This document shows, in pieces, positions 1 to 6,487 of a stretch of 7,648 bases of DNA. Position 1 is the stretch's first letter. Every line of letters starts with the position of its first letter. This DNA is from Christiangramia sp. (GTDB lineage Bacteria > Bacteroidota > Bacteroidia > Flavobacteriales > Flavobacteriaceae), in NCBI GenBank assembly GCA_024644145.1, contig JAHELO010000071.1, positions 1 to 7,648 of the forward strand, given 5' to 3'. Below the pieces are notes generated by a model. It did not search any database and was not told the origin of the DNA. It saw nothing but the letters and a program-made list of their open reading frames with translations. The position numbers and the translations under genes were made by a program.

Positions 1-648
1 ATACATCCACTGGCTGTTTTGCAATTCCAGAGCCAATCCAGATACCCTGGTGGTCCCATAACTTTCTCCAATCAGATATTTTGGAGATAGCCACCTGTTT
101 TTTCTGGTGACAAATGTATTGATCCATTCGGCTAAATACTTGATATCTGCCTGTACTCCGAAAAATTTATCTTTATCTACTTTGCCTTCGGCATCCGGGA
201 TCGCTCTTGAATAACCTGTATTCACAGGATTAACAAAAACGATATCTGCCACGTCTAATATGGAATGTGGGTTGTCTTTAATTCCGTACGGTTGTATTGG
301 GAAACCTTCATCGTCGATCTTGAGAACCCTGGGACCGGTATACGCAATATGCATCCATACAGAAGCTGAACCTGGTCCCCCGTTAAAAGATATTACCAGG
401 GGTCGGTTTTCAGTGTTTTTGATGCCATTACGTTTGTAATAAGTGTAAAATATACTGGCTATAGGCTCCCTGTCGTTGTTCCAGAGAGGCATGGTGCCCG
501 TTTCAGCTGTATATGCTATAGATTTGCCATTGATAGTTACAGCATGCTGAGAGGTAACTGTCGTATCAAGCGGAATTTCAACTTTCTGAGCATAAATACT
601 TAAAAAAGAAAAAAAGGCAAGGGATATTAAAAATGAAATTTTCTTCAT
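1..648 (-). CDS. S10 family serine carboxypeptidase-like exported protein (3' part outside the window)
   Basis: I translated this partial gene from the minus strand: ATG at 648, open for 216 codons to the left edge, so the C-terminal half is missing. Residues 1-20 form a signal peptide (a MKKIS start, a hydrophobic Leu/Phe-rich core, then a likely cut after YA before QK), so the product is exported, probably to the periplasm. Two hallmarks of peptidase family S10 are present. NGGPGS at residues 89-94 shapes the oxyanion hole, and GESYGTTR at 194-201 holds the nucleophile, Ser196. The expected catalytic Asp and His would lie beyond the edge. The family cleaves C-terminal residues from peptides; the substrate of this bacterial branch is unknown to me. 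Full-length bacterial members are roughly 480-510 residues. The gene starts 29 bases after the ABC1 kinase stop, with no terminator between, so cotranscription is likely. The family call is firm; carboxypeptidase activity is inferred from homology. Confidence 0.9.
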   Translation of the reverse strand, partial: MKKISFLISLAFFSFLSIYAQKVEIPLDTTVTSQHAVTINGKSIAYTAETGTMPLWNNDREPIASIFYTYYKRNGIKNTENRPLVISFNGGPGSASVWMHIAYTGPRVLKIDDEGFPIQPYGIKDNPHSILDVADIVFVNPVNTGYSRAIPDAEGKVDKDKFFGVQADIKYLAEWINTFVTRKNRWLSPKYLIGESYGTTRVSGLALELQNSQWMY

Positions 649-677
649 TCTGATTGGTAAATTCTGAGGTTAAAAAA

Positions 678-2348
678 TTAGTCTTTATTTTGTAGGTTCT
701 CGTCTTTAAAAATGATCACATAGCTAATAACGATGGCACCGGCCGCTGCAAGTAAAAAGAAGAGCATCGCAAGCCCGGGATAGCCAAAGATTGTAAAGTC
801 TGAAGGTACCTGCATCAACATAGAAGCGCCAATGATCATAGCGGCTATGATCAAACCTAAGGTGATCCTGTTCGCGACTTTCTGAAATCCATCGGTAACC
901 CGCTTTTCATCTATCGCATCTATCTTGAGCTTAAATTCATTGTTTGCAAGGTTCTCTGTGATCCGGTTCATCCTTTCGGGCATTCTTTCTATAAAATGCT
1001 TGGACTCTATAAGAGTGCTGAAGAAATTTTCAGGTTTTAATTCGCTAACCATTTTTTTGCGCATTATTTCATGCACATTTCTCTGTATAGCTGCTCTCAG
1101 ATCGAATTCCGGGTCCAGCATCGCAACTATCTGGTCCAGGTTTAAAAGTATCTTTCCAAGGATATTAATCTCTACCGGTAATTTTATATGGGTGTTGAGC
1201 GCCAGACGGTTTAGTTGGATTAGGATCCTTCCCGTTTGCAGGTCTTTTGCCAGGCTGTTCTCACTTTCCATGATCACATCTGTAACTGTCTTGGTAAATT
1301 CTTTTTTCTGAGACTCTTCGCTCAGTTCGCTCATTTTTAAAAGCGTTTGGGCTGTTTTCTCACCATTGCTACGGCTTATTGCTAATAGCAGTTCTATTAG
1401 GTTCTCCTGCAGTTGTGGGGTGAACCTCGCTACCATTCCGAGATCTATTAATGCGATCTGATTCTCTTCTGTAAACTTTATGTTCCCGGGATGAGGATCT
1501 GCATGGGCAAATCCATCATTAATGATCTGTTGTAAATATGCTTCCACCAGTTCTTCCACCAATGCCGAAAAATCATTTTCCATCTTGCGCAGGGGAGAGA
1601 GGGAAGTAATTTTTTTACCACTAACAAATTCCATGGTAAGTACCCTCGTAGTACTATAATCCTCCACTGGTGCAGGAATAATGAGGTTCTCAAAATCCTG
1701 AAGGTTCCTTTTTAAAGTTTTAAGATTCTGAGCTTCCTTTTTATAATCAAGTTCATTTATGAGGATCCTTCTTAATTCTGCAAAGACTTCATCAATAGCA
1801 TAGGTTTTTGCGGTTTCCAGGTGCTTTACAGCAAGGGCAGTAAGTTCATCCAGAGTTTCCAGATCATCCATGAACTTTTTTGCGATCCCTGGTCTCTGTA
1901 CTTTTACTGCGACTGGTTTTCCTGAATGTAATTCCGCGCGATGAACCTGCCCAATAGAGGCACTGGCTAAAGGTTTTTCTTCGAAGGAATTAAAAGCTTT
2001 AGAAATCTTAGTACCCAGTTCTTTTTCGATTATCTCCTTCACTTCCTCAAACGGAACTGGTGATACATTGTCCTGGAGATTTGCCAGGGCATCTAAATAT
2101 TCATCAGGTAAAAGATCTGGTCTTGTAGATAGTAACTGTCCTAACTTAATATAGGTAGGCCCCATCTCTTTCAGATCTTCCACCAGTTCTTCTGGTGTCT
2201 GCTCGAATTCATGGTCTTTTTCCTCTTCGGTAAGGGCATCGTTCATTGCTACTGAACTGGTTTGGCGAAAAAGATCGCTGTTCCAGTATTTCAGCATAAA
2301 ATGAATGAACTTGTAATATCTCTTGATTTTATCTGGCGTATTGCTCAT
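678..2348 (-). CDS. ABC1/UbiB (ADCK) family atypical kinase with C-terminal membrane anchor
   Basis: This 556-residue protein belongs to the ABC1/UbiB/ADCK atypical kinase family and is close to the usual bacterial length (about 545-560). Family motifs appear in order: the KxGQ motif (KLGQ, 68-71), the Ala-rich loop ASASIGQVH (128-136) that replaces the normal glycine-rich loop, the nucleotide-binding lysine in VAVKVQ (Lys149), the Glu of ELDYKKEAQN (Glu205), the catalytic-loop equivalent HADPHPGN (282-289, Asp284 and Asn289), and the metal-binding IDLGM (Asp302). Two hydrophobic helices at about 495-512 and 524-547 anchor the C-terminus in the inner membrane, as in UbiB. In proteobacteria UbiB supports ubiquinone synthesis, with ATPase activity shown for relatives. 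Bacteroidota normally make menaquinone, so I give no gene symbol and regard the substrate as unknown. The gene sits 45 bases after the antiporter stop and 29 bases before the S10 peptidase gene, probably in one transcript. I see no missing key residue. Confidence 0.93.
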   Translation of the reverse strand: MSNTPDKIKRYYKFIHFMLKYWNSDLFRQTSSVAMNDALTEEEKDHEFEQTPEELVEDLKEMGPTYIKLGQLLSTRPDLLPDEYLDALANLQDNVSPVPFEEVKEIIEKELGTKISKAFNSFEEKPLASASIGQVHRAELHSGKPVAVKVQRPGIAKKFMDDLETLDELTALAVKHLETAKTYAIDEVFAELRRILINELDYKKEAQNLKTLKRNLQDFENLIIPAPVEDYSTTRVLTMEFVSGKKITSLSPLRKMENDFSALVEELVEAYLQQIINDGFAHADPHPGNIKFTEENQIALIDLGMVARFTPQLQENLIELLLAISRSNGEKTAQTLLKMSELSEESQKKEFTKTVTDVIMESENSLAKDLQTGRILIQLNRLALNTHIKLPVEINILGKILLNLDQIVAMLDPEFDLRAAIQRNVHEIMRKKMVSELKPENFFSTLIESKHFIERMPERMNRITENLANNEFKLKIDAIDEKRVTDGFQKVANRITLGLIIAAMIIGASMLMQVPSDFTIFGYPGLAMLFFLLAAAGAIVISYVIIFKDENLQNKD

Positions 2349-2373
2349 CTAGCAGGATAAATGGTTAGGGTTC

Positions 2374-2391
2374 TAAATTTATAAAAATTTA
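2374..2391. repeat. AT-only inverted repeat between the antiporter and ABC1 kinase genes
   Basis: TAAATTT (2374-2380) and AAATTTA (2385-2391) are exact inverted copies around four bases, filling nearly half of the 45-base gap just after the antiporter stop. An AT-only stem with no T-run is too weak to be a convincing terminator, so read-through into the kinase gene is expected. Confidence 0.35.
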
Positions 2392-2393
2392 CA

Positions 2394-4400
2394 TTATTTA
2401 AATGACAGTAAATTATTTAAATGGTTAATGTTATTAGGATGACCAAATAAGTAAAGTAGGTCTCCCTGCTGGATCACAGTGTCTGGTGAGATCTCGGTTA
2501 GATATCGGCGGTCCCTGTGAATGGCCAGTAAGGTTACCCGGTAATTTTTGCCTATTCCTGAGTCTTCTATGCTTTTTCCAACGATCTGATGATTATCCCG
2601 CTGTACTTTCAGGGTGACGATTTCCCGGTTGGGTATATTGAGATGTTGTAAGGCGGGCGAATGCGGACTTTTTTTCATGGAAGTTAGCATTTCATAATCT
2701 GAAGATCTTATCTGATTGATAAACTCCTGGATTTCACCGAACGGAACAAGATATTTTTTCAGTACCCTGGTAAAGATCTCGATAGAAGTTTCAAATTCTT
2801 CCGGTACTACTTCATCGGCACCCAGGCGCATGGCGGCCTCCATTTCTTTCACATATTTCGTCCTTACTATTATAGTAGCCGTTTGGGTAAACTGCCGTAT
2901 TGAGGTTAACATTTTTCTGGTCGCCCCGGGGTCTGAAATCGCGATCACGATCACCCTGGCCTCCTGAATATGTGCATGCTTTAAGATGGTGGCCTGGGTT
3001 GCATCCCCAAAAATGATAGGCTCATTATTAGCCTTTGCTTTTTCAAATGTTTCAGGATTAGTATCTATTATTACATAAGGGATCTCAGCTTTACGGGCTG
3101 CTTTGGAGATGTTAGTACCGTTTATCCCGTATCCTATAAGCACAAGATGATCATGTAAATTCTCTTCGGAAAACTCCTCTTCAGCCTGTGAACTTCTTTT
3201 GATATTTTCCAGTCTCTTTTTTACGGCAGAAGGTATTGGTGCTTTTAAAAGGGAATAAGTGATCCTTGGAGCTGCTGAGATAAGGAAAGGTGTTATACCC
3301 ATAGTAATAATGGAAATAGCCAGGAAATACTGGTAAATATTCTCCGGAATTATTCCGCTATCTTTTCCTACACCTGAAAGTAGTAAGGAAAATTCCCCAA
3401 CCTGAAATAAGCTGAAGAGGGCCAGAAATACGGTTCTTGCGGGATACCTTAAAATAACAACCGTGGCACCAACCACCAGCATTTTCAAAATCATCACTGC
3501 AATAACCAATAGAACTATGTAAAGAATATTATTTAAGAAGAATTCCAGGTTTAACAGTGTACCTACAGATATAAAGAAGAAACTTATAAATATCTCCCGG
3601 AATGGCAACACATTGGCTGTAGCCTGGTGACTATAATCTGATTCAGAAATAATGAGCCCCGCAAAGAATGCACCTAAGGCCAGGGATAGTCCCACCGTTG
3701 AGGTAAGCCAGGCAACGGCAAAACAAAATACCACAACAGTTAGAATAAATAACTCCTGGTTCTTGGTTTTAACCACCCAGCTAAAGATTTTAGGGGTTAC
3801 ATACCTGGCCAGAATATAGACGATTACGAGTACTAATAATATTTTGATGGCCATCATAGCGATGGTGGATAGTATATTTGGCGTTTCACCCGCAAGCAGG
3901 GGAGTGAAAAGCATCATGGGAACCACAATAATATCCTGAAATATCAATATACCAAGCCCGATTTTACCATGAGGGGTAGAGATCTCGCCCTTTTCCTGTA
4001 ATAACTTTAGAACAATAGCCGTACTACTTAGGCTAAAGAGGAATCCCAGGAAGATTGATGTATTTAAGGGTAAACCAATAAATGTGGAAATTAAGGCAGT
4101 AATTAAAATGGTGCCACCAACCTGTAATCCACCACCCAGGAAAATGATTTTTTTAATAGACGCCAGGCCCTTTAGGGAAAGCTCAATCCCAATAACGAAC
4201 AGTAAGAATATAATTCCTATCTCAGATAATAATTCTACTTCATGCTGGGAACTAATAAGGTTGAAGGCATGTGGACCAGCAATGATACCCGCCAGTAGGA
4301 AACCCAGGATTGCCGGTAATTTTAACCTGTTAAAAGCCAGGATTATTATGATAGATAATCCTAAAATAATTACGATATCCTGTAAAATTGGAATTTCCAT
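2394..4400 (-). CDS. CPA2 family monovalent cation:proton antiporter with RCK_N and RCK_C domains (KefB/KefC-like)
   Basis: This 668-residue inner-membrane protein has a Na+/H+ exchanger domain of about 12-13 helices (residues 5-380). It is followed by a cytoplasmic RCK_N/TrkA-N Rossmann domain (about 417-535) and an RCK_C/TrkA-C domain (about 590-668). Membrane-domain landmarks include GGGLQVGG (89-96), the buried acidic pair region LIFQDI (Asp156, the ion-binding position typical of CPA2) and QVGEFSLLL (333-341). The RCK_N nucleotide site is visible as GYGING (423-428), with Asp446 at the end of the second strand (favouring NAD(H)) and FGDAT (464-468). Family members exchange K+ or Na+ for H+ and are gated by nucleotide or thiol ligands; which cation this one moves cannot be read from sequence. 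E. coli KefC is about 620 residues and, as I recall, lacks the terminal RCK_C domain, so KefC itself is not a strict match. No KefF/KefG-type accessory oxidoreductase gene is in the window. The gene appears to lead a three-gene block with the ABC1 kinase and S10 peptidase. Confidence 0.93.
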   Translation of the reverse strand: MEIPILQDIVIILGLSIIIILAFNRLKLPAILGFLLAGIIAGPHAFNLISSQHEVELLSEIGIIFLLFVIGIELSLKGLASIKKIIFLGGGLQVGGTILITALISTFIGLPLNTSIFLGFLFSLSSTAIVLKLLQEKGEISTPHGKIGLGILIFQDIIVVPMMLFTPLLAGETPNILSTIAMMAIKILLVLVIVYILARYVTPKIFSWVVKTKNQELFILTVVVFCFAVAWLTSTVGLSLALGAFFAGLIISESDYSHQATANVLPFREIFISFFFISVGTLLNLEFFLNNILYIVLLVIAVMILKMLVVGATVVILRYPARTVFLALFSLFQVGEFSLLLSGVGKDSGIIPENIYQYFLAISIITMGITPFLISAAPRITYSLLKAPIPSAVKKRLENIKRSSQAEEEFSEENLHDHLVLIGYGINGTNISKAARKAEIPYVIIDTNPETFEKAKANNEPIIFGDATQATILKHAHIQEARVIVIAISDPGATRKMLTSIRQFTQTATIIVRTKYVKEMEAAMRLGADEVVPEEFETSIEIFTRVLKKYLVPFGEIQEFINQIRSSDYEMLTSMKKSPHSPALQHLNIPNREIVTLKVQRDNHQIVGKSIEDSGIGKNYRVTLLAIHRDRRYLTEISPDTVIQQGDLLYLFGHPNNINHLNNLLSFK

Positions 4401-4411
4401 TTAGTGGTTGG

Positions 4412-4428
4412 TTTAAATCGAATTTAAA
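4412..4428. repeat. Perfect 7-bp inverted repeat upstream of the antiporter gene
   Basis: TTTAAAT (4412-4418) and ATTTAAA (4422-4428) are exact inverted copies around a CGA centre, 11 bases upstream of the antiporter start codon. The right arm overlaps the candidate -7 element. The geometry fits a small operator for a dimeric regulator, but AT-only arms arise easily by chance in this genome. Confidence 0.4.
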
Positions 4429-4459
4429 GATAATAAGTTATGCAAGCTTACCTACGCAA
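4425..4459 (-). promoter_or_regulatory. Weak candidate Bacteroidota promoter for the antiporter block
   Basis: On the minus strand TATCTTTA (4432-4425) matches the Bacteroidota -7 consensus TAnnTTTG in all but the last base. A TTG (4459-4457) lies 24 bases upstream, slightly wider than the usual spacing of about 17-23. The -7 element is 24 bases from the antiporter ATG at 4400, and the whole candidate lies between the preceding terminator and the gene, where a promoter is needed. The match is partial and the DNA is AT-rich, so this is a suggestion only. Confidence 0.3.
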
Positions 4460-4463
4460 GATC

Positions 4464-4496
4464 AAAAAAAAAGCGGCAGGAAATACCCGCCGCTTT
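4464..4496 (-). terminator. Intrinsic terminator after the M61 peptidase gene
   Basis: On the minus strand an 11-position stem (4486-4496 with 4470-4480; AAAGCGGC against GCCGCTTT, one C/A mismatch, then two more G-C pairs) encloses a 5-base AT loop. It is followed by a run of nine Ts. It starts 20 bases after the M61 stop codon and separates that gene from the antiporter block. Confidence 0.9.
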
Positions 4497-4516
4497 CATA
4501 AAAAGATCTAAAAATA

Positions 4517-6391
4517 TTAAGCTTTTAACCAGGCTTTTCTAAGCTCAACCTGCTTGCTGTCTGCATCTGGACTTTCAACATAGGTTGTCTCCATATCTTT
4601 TGGAGTGATGATTTCTCCCTCAAGAACCAGTTCTTCTCCATCTCTTTGAATGGTCATCCTAATATTTTCTCCTGCTTTCCAGGCTTGACTTGCCATGATT
4701 AGATCATAAACGTTCTGAATATTATATTCAGTGCCATTCACAGATTTCAAGGTATCACCACCCATAATACCGATTTCCTTTAGAAAGGTATTCATTTCTA
4801 TATCTTCTCTGAAAACGATTTCCATGGTTTGTTGATTAGCTGTAATATAAGGATTTCGGCCTTTTAGAAAATACCCCACTTCGTTCATAATCTCTTTCTC
4901 TTCAAGGCCAACTTTACTAAAGAATTCGTCATATGGGATAGGGGTGGAACCGCTAACATACGTATCAAAGAAATCCTGAATTTCCGGATAGGTCAATTCC
5001 ACGATTACGGGGATAAGTTTATCATCTTCAAACGGCCTGTCCTTACCATATTTGGAATTCAGTTTTTTCATTAGATCTAGGATGCCGGTTTTTCCGTCGC
5101 TAAGTTCTCTTAGCCGGATGTCCAGCGCCATACCTATAAGAGCTCCTTTCAGGTATACATTATAATAAGAGTCTTTATATTCATCTTTCAGAATATTCTT
5201 GCTCATAACCGTAAAGGGAACCGTATCATCAAACCTTTTGGAGGTATTGATCTTTTCAACCATTCGATTATAGAATTCCTGATTGCTAAGCAGTCCCTGA
5301 TTTACCTGAAACAGATTGGCAAAATACTCGGTAACACCTTCGTACAACCATAAATGCTGGGACATTTTAGGATTGTTATAATCGAAATAATGCACCTCAT
5401 TAGAATGAATTCCCAGTGGTGTTATAATATGGAAGAACTCGTGAGAGACGATATCTGTCATACTTTTATCTAAAGCTTCAGCCTCCATGGTTTCTGGCAT
5501 AACAACCACGGTTGAGGTATGGTGCTCCAGAGCTCCAAAATTACCGGCATTCCCTTCACCTGGAGAATCTGATAAATATACAAGGATGGCATACTTATCT
5601 GTGCTGTTAATATCTCCTAGAAATCTTTTCTGGGCACGGATCATTTTTTCCATCTCCGGTTTCAGGCTTTGTGCTGAATGTTTTTTGTTAGGAGAATAAA
5701 CACTTAGTAAAACCTGCATGTCCTCAACATTAAAACTGGTAGTATCTGGCGCAGAATACATAATTGGATTGTCTATTACCTCGAAATACCTGTCGAGGTT
5801 ATAAATATCCTTTTTACTGTTGGCATCTTTTCCCGGCAGTGTATTAGCAATGCTAAGGGAAGTACCCGCAATAAGATCGGCTGGTCTTAGGATCTCCAGC
5901 TTGAATTGCTTCTCGGTCATCTGGTCAAAATATCCCACAAATCCGTGAAGGTTCAGGAGAAAATTCTCGTCTTTTAAGATGTTGGTTCCTGCCATAGAAT
6001 ATACACCGCCTTCGTCTTCCCAGTCGAATGAATCATTTACCAGATACATCACCTTGTCCAGGTCTTTGGCATTTGTAATTGAGTAGCTGTTCTCATCAAG
6101 TTTGGAAAAAGCCATTTCGTTGCCTTTATAATCTAAGGCTTTAAATCCTTCAGTAAACCTTCCATAATTATCCTCAGAATAAGTTCCTGGAACCGTTTTA
6201 GGGATATTGAAGGTGGTAGTCTCTACAGTAAACCTATCTGGATCTATGGTTACCCAAACCTTATCATCTACAACATCTACCAGGTTGATGCTTGCCACGA
6301 CTGGCTGTTCTGGAACCGATGTTGGTACATTTTGCGTTTTACAGGCAAAGAGCATAGTGGTAGCTGCCAATGCCATTATTATTTTTTTCAT
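4517..6391 (-). CDS. M61 family metallopeptidase, lipoprotein, with C-terminal PDZ domain
   Basis: This 624-residue protein starts with a lipoprotein signal: a MKKIIMALAA core and lipobox LFAC, with Cys17 as the acylated residue. No acidic stretch follows Cys17 (KTQNVPTSVPEQP). The N-terminal beta domain of M61 spans about residues 30-230 and the gluzincin catalytic domain about 240-490. Zinc ligands are His317 and His321 of HEFFH, with Glu318 as the general base and Glu351 in LYEGVTEYF as the likely third ligand. The upstream GALEHHTS (286-293) matches the M61 GxLEHxxS motif. A PDZ domain covers about 520-597, with GIMGGDTLKSVNG (541-553) typical of the fold, followed by a charged tail of about 27 residues. 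Characterised relatives are glycyl aminopeptidases of broad envelope location; the substrate here is unknown. The gene appears monocistronic: proA's terminator lies upstream and its own terminator 20 bases after the stop. The residues after HEFFH differ from classical M61 proteins (see findings). Confidence 0.92.
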   Translation of the reverse strand: MKKIIMALAATTMLFACKTQNVPTSVPEQPVVASINLVDVVDDKVWVTIDPDRFTVETTTFNIPKTVPGTYSEDNYGRFTEGFKALDYKGNEMAFSKLDENSYSITNAKDLDKVMYLVNDSFDWEDEGGVYSMAGTNILKDENFLLNLHGFVGYFDQMTEKQFKLEILRPADLIAGTSLSIANTLPGKDANSKKDIYNLDRYFEVIDNPIMYSAPDTTSFNVEDMQVLLSVYSPNKKHSAQSLKPEMEKMIRAQKRFLGDINSTDKYAILVYLSDSPGEGNAGNFGALEHHTSTVVVMPETMEAEALDKSMTDIVSHEFFHIITPLGIHSNEVHYFDYNNPKMSQHLWLYEGVTEYFANLFQVNQGLLSNQEFYNRMVEKINTSKRFDDTVPFTVMSKNILKDEYKDSYYNVYLKGALIGMALDIRLRELSDGKTGILDLMKKLNSKYGKDRPFEDDKLIPVIVELTYPEIQDFFDTYVSGSTPIPYDEFFSKVGLEEKEIMNEVGYFLKGRNPYITANQQTMEIVFREDIEMNTFLKEIGIMGGDTLKSVNGTEYNIQNVYDLIMASQAWKAGENIRMTIQRDGEELVLEGEIITPKDMETTYVESPDADSKQVELRKAWLKA

Positions 6392-6438
6392 AAAATATGT
6401 ATTTGTTCTATAAGACTTCTAAGGTAAAATAATGTTAC

Positions 6439-6465
6439 AAAAAAAGGCGCCCAACAGGCGCCTTT
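6439..6465 (-). terminator. Intrinsic terminator after proA
   Basis: Read on the minus strand, this is a perfect 9-bp stem, AAAGGCGCC pairing with GGCGCCTTT, around a 5-base loop (6452-6456), running straight into seven Ts. It begins 22 bases past the proA stop and so ends that transcript before the M61 gene. On the plus strand the stem is followed by only three Ts, so it acts in one direction. Confidence 0.9.
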
Positions 6466-6487
6466 ATCTAATTAGTTTGTGTAAATG

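Noticed and set aside
925..1311. 128-codon open frame on the plus strand within the ABC1 kinase gene
   Set aside because: It lies wholly antisense to a gene with clear family motifs. Its product is Ser/Phe/Ile-rich with no recognisable domain, and there is no promoter or start signal.
1478..1693. 71-codon minus-strand frame inside the ABC1 kinase gene
   Set aside because: It overlaps the kinase gene in another frame. The kinase frame holds the catalytic motifs, and this one has no family resemblance, so it is not a frameshift fragment.
2349..2393. Separate promoter for the ABC1 kinase gene
   Set aside because: A TAAATTTA sequence resembles a -7 element, but no TTG lies at a suitable distance and the sequence is part of an AT palindrome. 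Read-through from the antiporter is simpler.
4084..4404. 106-codon open frame on the plus strand opposite the antiporter N-terminus
   Set aside because: It is antisense to membrane-helix codons of the antiporter. The low-complexity Ile/Pro/Asn-rich translation is what the complement of such codons gives, so it is treated as a shadow.
6392..6438. Promoter for the M61 peptidase gene
   Set aside because: A promoter is expected in these 47 bases because proA's terminator lies just upstream. I could not find a TTG plus TAnnTTTG pair with acceptable spacing, so none is annotated.
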